A stretch of DNA of 16,955 nt from Paracoccaceae bacterium. Lineage in GTDB: Bacteria > Pseudomonadota > Alphaproteobacteria > Rhodobacterales > Rhodobacteraceae. Positions 1 through 7,712 of this stretch are shown piece by piece. A program made the position numbers and the translations under genes. The notes under the pieces are model-generated. The model saw only the letters and a list, made by a program, of their open reading frames with translations, was not told where the DNA came from and searched no databases. Within the stretch, counting starts at the first letter, position 1, and the number at the start of each line of letters is the position of its first letter. The stretch covers positions 1 through 16,955 of the forward strand of contig WTGT01000313.1 in assembly GCA_011523445.1 (NCBI GenBank), written 5' to 3'.

Positions 1-2
1 AT

Positions 3-1127
3 TCTCAGGAAAATATGGGTATAGATGAAAACCGGATTACCTTTGGACAATCTGCGGCATTTACCGGTCCAGCAGGTGAATTGGGTAAGGCTATGAGACT
101 TGGGATCCTGGCAGCCTTTGAAGAGGTGAATTCAAGCGGTGGAGTACATGGTAGAGAAGTTCATCTGATCCATCTTGATGATGTTTATGAACCGGATAGA
201 GCAGTATCCAATACCAGGGAGCTGATCGAAAACCAGAATGTATTTGCTATCATTGGTGAAGTCGGGACTCCCACCTCACGGGCTGTAGTAAACATAAGTG
301 AAGAAGCAGGTGTACCATTCATAGCACCTTTTACTGGAGCAGGTTTCCTGAGAGACAGTGCTAGATTCAAGACGGTAATAAATATTCGCGCCTCCTACCA
401 GCAGGAAATCAATGAAATGATTGAGCGGCTAACCCAAGATCGTAGAGTATCAAGGATAGCAGTCCTTTATCAGAACGATTCCTTTGGGCGAGTTGGTTAC
501 AATGGAGCAATTAACGCCCTGAAGATTTATGGTCTTCAATTGATTGGAAAAAGTGTATATCCCCGAAATACGACTGCGGTAAAAACTGCTCTTTATGATC
601 TAATGATCAAGAATCCTGAAGCCATTATAGTAGTCGGGGCTTATGATCCTGTAGCCACAGCTATCCAGTGGGCACACAAGGTTGACTTCAAGCCAATCTT
701 CATGACCATTTCCTTTGTTGGAGGAAACGCCCTTGCTTCCTCTTTGGGTGAAGAGGATTTCCCGGATGTATACATGACCCAGGTCGTGCCTGATTTCTTG
801 GCCACAAATTCTGAAGTGGCACTACAATACCGTGAGGCTATTTCAACTTTTCGTCCGGGTGAAAGCTATGGCTTTGGTTCGTTTGAAGGATATTTGGCAG
901 CAAGGGTAACAATTGAGGCATTGAAACAGTGTGGCCGTGAAATTGACCGGGATTGCTTTTTGAATAAATTCAACCAGACCAATGAAATCACTGTTGGTGA
1001 CATGGATTTCTATTTTGGGGAGTTTGACAATCAAGGTTCGGATGAAGTTTTTTTGACACAGTTTGTACCCGAGGAAGGATTTGTCCCGGTTCGGTCTCTT
1101 TTGGATAATCCACAGGGTAACCAGTAA
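3..1127 (+). CDS. Periplasmic substrate-binding protein, branched-chain amino acid (Peripla_BP_6) type, 5' end missing
   Basis: The product resembles the periplasmic ligand-binding proteins of LivJ/Peripla_BP_6 type. The N-terminal fold is visible as ITFGQSAAFTGPAGELG, followed by a GILAAFEEVNSSGGVHGR segment and an AIIGEVGTPTSRAV segment, the usual order in this family. The reading frame is open from base 3, four codons before the first ATG at 15, and no ribosome site is visible. The true start and the signal peptide are therefore probably upstream of the window. The mature domain appears complete, at about 370 residues. The stop codon overlaps the start of the histidine kinase gene by one base (TAATG), and no ABC permease or ATPase gene lies on this side. 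The protein may thus serve as ligand sensor for the kinase rather than for transport; this is inference. The ligand cannot be told from sequence. Confidence 0.87.
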   Translation, partial: SQENMGIDENRITFGQSAAFTGPAGELGKAMRLGILAAFEEVNSSGGVHGREVHLIHLDDVYEPDRAVSNTRELIENQNVFAIIGEVGTPTSRAVVNISEEAGVPFIAPFTGAGFLRDSARFKTVINIRASYQQEINEMIERLTQDRRVSRIAVLYQNDSFGRVGYNGAINALKIYGLQLIGKSVYPRNTTAVKTALYDLMIKNPEAIIVVGAYDPVATAIQWAHKVDFKPIFMTISFVGGNALASSLGEEDFPDVYMTQVVPDFLATNSEVALQYREAISTFRPGESYGFGSFEGYLAARVTIEALKQCGREIDRDCFLNKFNQTNEITVGDMDFYFGEFDNQGSDEVFLTQFVPEEGFVPVRSLLDNPQGNQ

Positions 1128-3280
1128 TGGCTAAGGGGTCGGCCATTAGCATTAACAAACTGTCAACGCAGTTGTATGCGGCAATATTTGTAACTGTTCT
1201 CATTACAATTATAGCTGTCATAATTGCTTGGTTGTCATTTGAGAGAGTCGGTGAAGCTCAACAAAAGGTGAACAATGTCAGCCTTCCTGAGATGATCTCC
1301 GCATTCGGACTAGCAAGAACGAATTCGGCCTTGAGTGCAGCTGCTCCAAGATTGACCACGGCCCAAAACGAAATCGATTTGAATAATGTTTCCGAAGAAA
1401 TTGATACCTACGTAGGGGAGTTCGAAAGAAACCTAGAAAATCTTTTGACTATGGGAAACAATAGGGATTTTGAGAATAACCTGACTGAAAGTGCCCGGGA
1501 ATTGACTCAAAATATTGATGAGATTGAATCTCTCATGAAGGAAACTTTTGTTCTTAGAGGCAAATCAGAAAAATTTAACATCTCAGTTAGTCGACTTGAA
1601 CAAACAATCAGAACAGACCTTCTCCCACTGATTGACAATCAGTTTTTTTATGTGATGACAGGTTATGAGAGTCTCGACAAGGGAATCGGAGATCCCAATA
1701 CTTATCGCTCCGAGAAGGAAATCAATTTATTTCGCCATTTGTCAAACTTGGAGAAAGAAGTCAATATCGCCATACAAGTGCTGGCATCGACAGCGACACT
1801 TAATGATGCTGCCTTGATTGATGTTTTGAGAGATCAGTTTGAATCTTCCTATGACGGTATTCAAAGAACCCTGAAAGAAATTGACAGGGGGAGTATATTG
1901 GAAGATACTCTCCCGCTTTTCGATGCGCTGAACCTTTACGGGTCGGGTGAAGAAAATGGTTTCCAACTTCGGGTCGATGAAATAAGAATTCAAAACCGAC
2001 TGGTCGAGTTGTTACAACATAACAGGATCATTTCAGCCAGACTAGTCAATCAGGTTGAGGCCATAGTCAGTAACAGCAATGAACAGGCAAATATTGCCAT
2101 CGAAGAAGCCAATGCTACTGTTTCTGCCGCAAATAGACTCCTCCTGATACTTGCAATTACAAGTGTTGTATTGGCGTTTTTGATTGCATGGTTGTTTGTA
2201 GGAAAACACATTCTGAAGCGACTGGAGGAATTATCAATAAGAATGCGGACCATGGCCAAGGGTGACCTTGACGAGGAGGTTGTGGTAAAGGGGAAGGACG
2301 AAATTGCCGAAATGGCCGAAGCCTTGGAGGTATTCCGCAAGAATTCACTCGAAGTCCAAAGGTTGAATTTGGTGGAAGAATTGGCCGAAGAGGTTGTCAG
2401 TAAAAATCAGGAACTTGAGAAAGTACTGGAAGAACTGCAAAAGGCTCAAAACCAGATTGTCATGCGTGAAAAACTGGCAGCTTTGGGAGAATTGACTGCT
2501 GGTGTTGCCCATGAAATCAAGAATCCATTGAATTTTGTAAAGAATTTTTCTGAAGCCTCACTGGAACTGATTGATGAACTGGAAGAGGCCACGGAAATAG
2601 AGGATCATGAAGAGCTGATAGAGGAAATCAAGGATTTAGCATCGATAATCAAGGAAAACCTCGAAAAGATTGTAAGTCATGGAAGCAGGGCTGACCGGAT
2701 TGTTCATGACATGTTAAGTATGGGCAGGGGTGAAGGACAGGCTCAAAAGGTTCCCATAAACCAGTTGGTTGACGAGAATGCAAAACTGGCATATCACAGC
2801 TCTCGGGCAACCACCGAGGGTTTCAATGTGCATATTGTCTCCGAGTTCGATCCAAACGTTGGAGAAGTCGTTGTCATACCCATGGACTTTGGTAGGGTCA
2901 TATTGAATATTGTAACCAATGCCTGTTATGCAACGCATAAAAAACGGATTCAAATGGAGGCAGATGATAACCCTGATTATCATCCTGAACTGAAAATCAA
3001 GACCCTGCGTGTAGATAACACGATTCAGATTAAAGTCCGGGACAATGGGGATGGTATTCCTGATGAAATAAAAGAAAAGATTTTCAACCCCTTCTTCACG
3101 ACCAAACCTACTGATGAGGGAACAGGACTTGGTCTGGCCATGTCAAATGACATTGTCAGGGAACATGGCGGAACGTTAAGTGTAAACTCGCAGGTAGGAA
3201 AATTTACGGAATTTACCATCGAAATACCCGAGGATACACAAGTTCACCTGCATGAAAACGATGAAGAGGATTCTAATTAG
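1127..3280 (+). CDS. Membrane sensor histidine kinase with large periplasmic helical domain and HAMP
   Basis: This 717-residue protein is a two-component sensor kinase of the inner membrane. The first membrane helix spans about residues 16-38. A periplasmic region of about 300 residues follows, rich in charged helical sequence, and the second membrane helix is at about 338-359. A HAMP domain (about 360-412, with DLDEEVVVKGKDEI) and a coiled coil come next. The H-box contains GVAHEIKNPLNF, with the phospho-accepting His at 462. The ATPase domain has an N-box with Asn594 and Asn598, a DNGDGIP box at 639 and a GTGLGLA box near 665. No receiver or Hpt domain is fused, and no response regulator gene lies in the window. 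The start overlaps the upstream binding-protein stop, implying translational coupling. The topology recalls TorS, which works with the periplasmic protein TorT, but TorS is a hybrid kinase and this is not. The signal is unknown. Confidence 0.95.
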   Translation: MAKGSAISINKLSTQLYAAIFVTVLITIIAVIIAWLSFERVGEAQQKVNNVSLPEMISAFGLARTNSALSAAAPRLTTAQNEIDLNNVSEEIDTYVGEFERNLENLLTMGNNRDFENNLTESARELTQNIDEIESLMKETFVLRGKSEKFNISVSRLEQTIRTDLLPLIDNQFFYVMTGYESLDKGIGDPNTYRSEKEINLFRHLSNLEKEVNIAIQVLASTATLNDAALIDVLRDQFESSYDGIQRTLKEIDRGSILEDTLPLFDALNLYGSGEENGFQLRVDEIRIQNRLVELLQHNRIISARLVNQVEAIVSNSNEQANIAIEEANATVSAANRLLLILAITSVVLAFLIAWLFVGKHILKRLEELSIRMRTMAKGDLDEEVVVKGKDEIAEMAEALEVFRKNSLEVQRLNLVEELAEEVVSKNQELEKVLEELQKAQNQIVMREKLAALGELTAGVAHEIKNPLNFVKNFSEASLELIDELEEATEIEDHEELIEEIKDLASIIKENLEKIVSHGSRADRIVHDMLSMGRGEGQAQKVPINQLVDENAKLAYHSSRATTEGFNVHIVSEFDPNVGEVVVIPMDFGRVILNIVTNACYATHKKRIQMEADDNPDYHPELKIKTLRVDNTIQIKVRDNGDGIPDEIKEKIFNPFFTTKPTDEGTGLGLAMSNDIVREHGGTLSVNSQVGKFTEFTIEIPEDTQVHLHENDEEDSN

Positions 3281-3361
3281 ACTTTGGCCAATTTCCTCCA
3301 TGCTTAAGAAAAATTCAGAATCAGGAATGTGGTTCCCACAATTAGGTAATAATGTGAAGTC

Positions 3362-4282
3362 ATGACGATAGAACGCATCAATCCCGAGTATGAAATACTA
3401 GATGAAAGATTCAGTACCTATCTGCTTTCTAATGTGAAACTGAAAAGATTGGCATCCGGCTTTGATTGGGCCGAGGGACCTGTGTGGATGGGGGATTCGG
3501 GTTTCCTTTTGTTTTCGGACATTCCCAACAACAAGGTTTACAGGTGGAATGAGGAAATGGGTTTGTCCACATATCTCGCCCCTTCAAACTTTGCCAATGG
3601 TCATTACCGAGACCTGCAGGGACGGCTGATATCCTGCGAACATGGTTCCAGAAGTGTAACCCGCATGGAACATGACGGCAGGGTGAATGTAATTGCCCAG
3701 CGATACAAGGGCAAGAAACTCAATTCGCCCAATGATGTAGTCGTCAAGTCTGACGGTACCGTCTGGTTTACCGATCCCTACTATGGCATAATTACCAATT
3801 ATGAAGGCCACAAGGCTGAACCTGAATTACCTGGAGCCATATATCGTTTTGATCCATCAAATGGTTCCTTAAGGCGTGTTTCCACTGTTCTGGATTGTCC
3901 CAACGGACTGGCCTTCAGCCCCGACGAAGATTATCTTTATGTTTCCGAAACGGGTTTGCGACATGATCCGAATGCCAAAACCGGACTTTACAGGTTCAAG
4001 GTTTTTGTCAATCAAAAGATATCAAAAAGTTTCGAGTATCTTGAAATTGACGCAGGGGTACCCGATGGGTTCAGGCTGGATACCGATGGCAATATCTGGA
4101 CTTCGGCAGGGGATGGTGTTCATTGCATATCACCCGATTTCAAATTGCTTGGGAAGATCTACCTTCCGGAGGTGGTTTCCAATGTTTGTTTTGGGGGAAG
4201 GGCCAAACAAACCCTTTACATTACCGCCACAAATTCCATTTACTCTATTGCACTGAATCGTGAAGGTATTCAGGCACCTTGA
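3362..4282 (+). CDS. SMP-30/gluconolactonase/LRE family lactone hydrolase
   Basis: The 306-residue product is a six-bladed beta-propeller of the SMP-30/gluconolactonase family. These are divalent-metal enzymes that open sugar lactones or related lactones. Family motifs appear in order: WAEGPVW (Glu38, a metal ligand), NSPNDVVVKSDGTVWFTDP (Asn124), CPNGLAFSPDEDYLYVSET (Asn181, metal ligand) and PDGFRLDTDGNIWTSAGDG (Asp235, metal ligand and likely general base). All expected ligands are present, so the enzyme is probably active. No signal peptide is seen, which suggests a cytoplasmic enzyme. The gene stands alone, 81 bp after the kinase gene and 100 bp before hemA. Its start has only a weak ribosome site (GAAG, close to the ATG). 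The substrate cannot be assigned: gluconolactone is the family default, but many members act on other lactones. Confidence 0.88.
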   Translation: MTIERINPEYEILDERFSTYLLSNVKLKRLASGFDWAEGPVWMGDSGFLLFSDIPNNKVYRWNEEMGLSTYLAPSNFANGHYRDLQGRLISCEHGSRSVTRMEHDGRVNVIAQRYKGKKLNSPNDVVVKSDGTVWFTDPYYGIITNYEGHKAEPELPGAIYRFDPSNGSLRRVSTVLDCPNGLAFSPDEDYLYVSETGLRHDPNAKTGLYRFKVFVNQKISKSFEYLEIDAGVPDGFRLDTDGNIWTSAGDGVHCISPDFKLLGKIYLPEVVSNVCFGGRAKQTLYITATNSIYSIALNREGIQAP

Positions 4283-4370
4283 TATTACGGGATAACCTGT
4301 TAAAATTACAGTAAACCGGTATAAATGGATTTAACAAGCGATACCATTTTGAGTTATTCAAAAGAGGCTA

Positions 4371-4374
4371 GGAG
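4371..4374 (+). promoter_or_regulatory. Ribosome binding site deciding the TTG start of hemA
   Basis: GGAG (within AGGAG) ends 8 bases before the TTG at 4383. No ATG or GTG lies at a suitable distance in this frame, and the known ALA synthase N-terminus would be lost at the next internal Met. This supports the TTG start. Confidence 0.6.
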
Positions 4375-4382
4375 AAACAATT

Positions 4383-5603
4383 TTGGATCATTCTTTTAAC
4401 CAGCAATTCAAAAAGCAGCTTGAGGCCCTCAAGGAGGAGGGGAATTACCGTGTTTTTGCCGAAATTGAAAGATACAGGGGTGAATTCCCCAAGGCCAGAA
4501 ACTACACCCCAGATGGTACAAGGGATGTATCAGTCTGGTGCTCGAATGATTATTTGGGCATGGGACAAAATACGGAAGTCATACAGGCCATGAGCGATGC
4601 CGCCTGGCAGAGTGGTGCCGGGGCAGGGGGAACGAGAAATATATCTGGTACGACCCATTATCATGAATTGCTTGAACAGGAATTGGCCGACCTGCACAAC
4701 AAGGAGGCTGCCCTCCTGTTTACCTCAGGATATGTTGCCAATTGGGCATCCCTTTCCACCCTTGGATCCCGCTTGCCCAACGCAGTCATCTTTTCCGACG
4801 AAAAAAACCATGCTTCAATGATTGAAGGTATAAGACATTCCAGGGTCAGAAAAGAAATCTGGCAGCGGAACAATGTTGAAGACCTGGAAAGTAAACTTTC
4901 TGCCTATGATTCATCAACCATGAAAATTGTCGCCTTTGAATCCATTCATTCCATGGATGGTGACATAGCACCAGTCGGTGAAATCTGTGAAGTTGCCAAT
5001 AAACATAATGCCTTGACCTATCTTGATGAGGTCCATGCCGTAGGTATTTACGGTCATCGTGGTGGTGGAATTGCCGAGCAGGATGGAGTGATGGATCAGG
5101 TGTCCATCATTCAGGGAACACTCGGCAAGGCGTATGGTTTGATCGGTGGATACATTGCAGGTTCCAGGGAAAGTGTCGATTTCATCAGATCCTTTGCCAG
5201 CGGGTTTATTTTCACAACAGCCCTTCCACCAGCAATTTTGGCTGGAGCGCTTGTTTCAGTCAGGCATTTGAAAGAAAGCCAAGCTGAGAGAGCCCGTCAG
5301 AAAAACATGGTACATCTGCTTCGTTCGAGACTTGATGATCATGGTGTTCCCCATATTGACAATCCGGGTCATATTGTACCGGTAATGATCAAGGATCCGG
5401 CCAAATGCAAGATGGTGGCCAACCTGCTGTTGGAAGATTTCGGCATCTATGTTCAACCGATAAATTATCCGACCGTACCCAAGGGAACTGAGAGATTGCG
5501 AATTACACCCTCGGCCCTGCATGGTGAAAAGGATGTGGATTATTTGGCCGACGCCCTTTCCGTGTTGTGGTCGCAATGCGCATTGTCTCGGGTGGTTGCC
5601 TGA
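4383..5603 (+). CDS. hemA: 5-aminolevulinate synthase (ALAS, C4 pathway)
   Basis: The product condenses glycine and succinyl-CoA to 5-aminolevulinate, the first committed step of tetrapyrrole (haem, cobalamin) synthesis in alphaproteobacteria. It is a PLP enzyme of the alpha-oxoamine synthase family. The 406 residues match the usual bacterial ALAS length. Diagnostic stretches are GAGAGGTRNISGTTHYH, LLFTSGYVANWASLSTL, SDEKNHASMIEGIRHS, FESIHSMDGDIAP and YLDEVHAVGIYG. The PLP lysine is Lys249 in QGTLGKAYGLIGGYI. The TRNISGTTHYH and SMDGD stretches favour ALAS over the related KBL and BioF enzymes. The start codon is TTG, with a good ribosome site before it; a weak start may limit expression. 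It ends 5 bp before the stop of convergent cobQ, so the two transcripts may overlap at their ends. Its position next to a cobalamin operon fits a shared tetrapyrrole role. Confidence 0.96.
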   Translation: MDHSFNQQFKKQLEALKEEGNYRVFAEIERYRGEFPKARNYTPDGTRDVSVWCSNDYLGMGQNTEVIQAMSDAAWQSGAGAGGTRNISGTTHYHELLEQELADLHNKEAALLFTSGYVANWASLSTLGSRLPNAVIFSDEKNHASMIEGIRHSRVRKEIWQRNNVEDLESKLSAYDSSTMKIVAFESIHSMDGDIAPVGEICEVANKHNALTYLDEVHAVGIYGHRGGGIAEQDGVMDQVSIIQGTLGKAYGLIGGYIAGSRESVDFIRSFASGFIFTTALPPAILAGALVSVRHLKESQAERARQKNMVHLLRSRLDDHGVPHIDNPGHIVPVMIKDPAKCKMVANLLLEDFGIYVQPINYPTVPKGTERLRITPSALHGEKDVDYLADALSVLWSQCALSRVVA

Positions 5604-5608
5604 AACAA

Positions 5609-7075
5609 TCAGGATTTCATCAATCCCAACATGCGATCGAGGTCAAGATGTGTCTCGACCTGATGGGCCATATCATCCAGCGTCTTTTCAACCAGTTCCC
5701 CGTAATTGTAATCAGCCAGACCTTGTTTGATTGAAGCCAGGTATTTGGAACGAAAACTGTCATTTGTGAACAACCCATGCAGATAGGTTCCCTGAACCCT
5801 GCCATCAGGTGAGGTTGCACCTTCATTGATCCAGTTTCCCTCCCACTCGGTTTGGGCAAAGTATCGGCTGCAATCAGGTCCGGAAGTTTTCCCCTTGTGA
5901 ATTTCATAGGCAGTAAAAGAATGATTCCTCCACCTGGCATTGGTAACCCCGACATGTTTTTCATCAGCCATACTCGTTTCAACATCCAATAAACCCAACC
6001 CCGGTTGTGAACCAGATTCCCCCTCAATACCGCCGGGGTCATTGATTTGTTTGCCAAGTATCTGATAGCCTCCGCACAAGCCCAGGATTCTGCCCCCTCG
6101 GCGGGAATATGCAATGAGATCATGATCCCATCCCTGCTTTCTGATGAAGGCCATATCATTTCTGGTTGACTTGCTTCCTGGTATAATGACCAGATCGGCA
6201 TCTAAGGGCAGGGGATTGCCGGGCTTGACGGGCCTGACAATTATTTCCGGATGGTTATTCAGGGGATCGAGGTCATCAAAATTGGCTATCTTGTCCAGGG
6301 ACAGATAGCAAACCTTCAGGATGCCTTGCTTGTCTGATCTTGAAGAGGTCAGCGAAAGCGAATCCTCGGATGGTAGATTGCCGGCAGCTTCAAGCCATGG
6401 AAGTATTCCCAGTCCAGCCCATTTCGTTTGTTCTTCAATATATCTGTACCCCTCTTCAAACAATTCGGTTGTTCCCCTGAACTTGTTGATGACAAACCCC
6501 TTGATCATATCCCTGTCTTTTTTGGAGAGGACTTGTCTGGTTCCGACCATTTGGGCTATGACACCTCCCCGGTCAATGTCTCCTATCAGAATCACCGGCG
6601 TATTGGAACTCCGTGCAAACCCCATATTGGCTATATCGTCTTTCCTGAGGTTGATTTCAGCAGGACTACCGGCTCCTTCGGCAATGATCATGTCACAAGT
6701 TTTGCCAAGCAATCCGAAACTTTCCATGACAGGGGTCATCAGGGACGGTTTCAACTTGAAATAATCCATGGAATCGCAGATTGTATGGACTTTACCCTGG
6801 ACAATGATTTGGGATCTTCGATTGGATTCCGGCTTGAGCAATACCGGATTCATATGAACTGAAGGTTTGGACTTGCAGGCTATCGCCTGAAGGGATTGAG
6901 CCCTTCCTATTTCCAGGCCCTCCCTGGTCACGGAAGAGTTGTTTGACATATTCTGGGGCTTGAAGGGGGCCACCTTGTACCCCCGGTTCGTATAGGCTCG
7001 GCAAATACTGGCTACCAGCAGGGATTTTCCCACGTTTGATCCAGCACCCTGGATCATGACGGCGAGGGGAGACAT
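5609..7075 (-). CDS. cobQ: Cobyric acid synthase (adenosylcobyrinate a,c-diamide amidase)
   Basis: This glutamine- and ATP-dependent amidotransferase amidates the b, d, e and g side chains of adenosylcobyrinic acid a,c-diamide to give cobyric acid. At 488 residues it is of normal length. The N-terminal synthetase domain has the P-loop-like MIQGAGSNVGKSLL and the KPQNMSNNS signature. The GDIDRGGVIAQ segment follows, typical of CobQ/CbiP. The C-terminal class-I glutamine amidotransferase domain has the nucleophile Cys334 in LGLCGGYQILG and the catalytic His433 in YLHGLF. CobQ is told from CobB/CbiA by the KPQNMSNN signature and by the operon. It is the last gene of the operon in this window, 25 bp after cobO. 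Its stop codon faces that of hemA with only 5 bp between them, and no hairpin terminator is visible. Confidence 0.97.
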   Translation of the reverse strand: MSPLAVMIQGAGSNVGKSLLVASICRAYTNRGYKVAPFKPQNMSNNSSVTREGLEIGRAQSLQAIACKSKPSVHMNPVLLKPESNRRSQIIVQGKVHTICDSMDYFKLKPSLMTPVMESFGLLGKTCDMIIAEGAGSPAEINLRKDDIANMGFARSSNTPVILIGDIDRGGVIAQMVGTRQVLSKKDRDMIKGFVINKFRGTTELFEEGYRYIEEQTKWAGLGILPWLEAAGNLPSEDSLSLTSSRSDKQGILKVCYLSLDKIANFDDLDPLNNHPEIIVRPVKPGNPLPLDADLVIIPGSKSTRNDMAFIRKQGWDHDLIAYSRRGGRILGLCGGYQILGKQINDPGGIEGESGSQPGLGLLDVETSMADEKHVGVTNARWRNHSFTAYEIHKGKTSGPDCSRYFAQTEWEGNWINEGATSPDGRVQGTYLHGLFTNDSFRSKYLASIKQGLADYNYGELVEKTLDDMAHQVETHLDLDRMLGLMKS

Positions 7076-7100
7076 TGTTAACAGTCTATACCAGCAGGGT

Positions 7101-7712
7101 TTAGAATTCTATACCCTTTTGAGCCTTGACACCTGATCGGAATGGATGCTTGATCATTTCCATTTCCGTAGCCAGATCGGCTACTTCGATGAGTTGCTCG
7201 CTGGCATTTCTGCCCGTGAGGATCACATGGGTATCTTCCGGTTTGTGTTCTGTTAGAAATTCAACCACTTCTTCAACAGGCAGGTAGCCATATCGTAATG
7301 AAATATTGATCTCATCCAGCAGAACCATCTTGATTTCCGGGTTGGTGATCAATTGTTTCGAAAGGTCCCAAGCCTTTCTGGTCATCAGGATATCCCGCTC
7401 CTTGTCCTGGGTTTCCCAGGTAAACCCTTCACCCATGGTGAAAAACTTGCATCGGTCCGAAAAATGTTCCTGAATCAGGTCTCTTTCACCGGTTGACATG
7501 CCACCCTTGATGAATTGTACCACGGCACTCGGTATCTCATGGGCGATGCATCTGAAAATCATTCCGAAAGCAGCGGAGGATTTACCTTTTCCCTTGCCAG
7601 TGTGGACAATGACCAAACCCTTTGATTCGGTCTTGGTTGCCATGATTTTATCCCTAACAACCTTCTTCTTGGCCATCTTTACCTTGTGTCTTTCAAAGTC
7701 ATTTGTACTCAT
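7101..7712 (-). CDS. cobO: Cob(I)yrinic acid a,c-diamide adenosyltransferase (CobA/CobO/BtuR type)
   Basis: The enzyme transfers the 5'-deoxyadenosyl group of ATP to the reduced corrin cobalt, making adenosylcobyrinic acid a,c-diamide, the substrate of CobQ. Its 203 residues match the CobA/CobO/BtuR family. The phosphate-binding loop is GKGKGKSS at residues 39-46. Further family signatures are GFTWETQDKERD, VLLDEINISLRYGYL and VILTGRNASEQLIEVADL. The extended N-terminus with HKVKMAKKK is typical of the alphaproteobacterial CobO form, which supports the ATG at 7712. That start lies inside the end of cobN (14 bp overlap) and has an excellent AGAGGAG ribosome site 7 bp upstream, within cobN coding sequence. 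Translational coupling of cobN and cobO is therefore likely. The acting order in the pathway matches the gene order. Confidence 0.96.
   Translation of the reverse strand: MSTNDFERHKVKMAKKKVVRDKIMATKTESKGLVIVHTGKGKGKSSAAFGMIFRCIAHEIPSAVVQFIKGGMSTGERDLIQEHFSDRCKFFTMGEGFTWETQDKERDILMTRKAWDLSKQLITNPEIKMVLLDEINISLRYGYLPVEEVVEFLTEHKPEDTHVILTGRNASEQLIEVADLATEMEMIKHPFRSGVKAQKGIEF

Noticed and set aside
3328..3340. Small hairpin TGTGG-TTC-CCACA after the kinase gene
   Set aside because: The stem is only 5 bp and no T-run follows, so it is not a credible terminator.
3876..4256. Open frame of 126 codons inside the lactonase gene
   Set aside because: It is in another frame of the same strand, within the conserved SMP-30 sequence, and shows no family motif.
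4325..4351. Weak inverted repeat AAATGG...CCATTT upstream of hemA
   Set aside because: Six-base arms with a 15-base loop in AT-rich DNA are expected by chance, and there is no further support for an operator.
6321..6862. Two long + strand open frames opposite cobQ
   Set aside because: They are antisense to a well-conserved part of cobQ, have no visible ribosome site and no recognisable motif.
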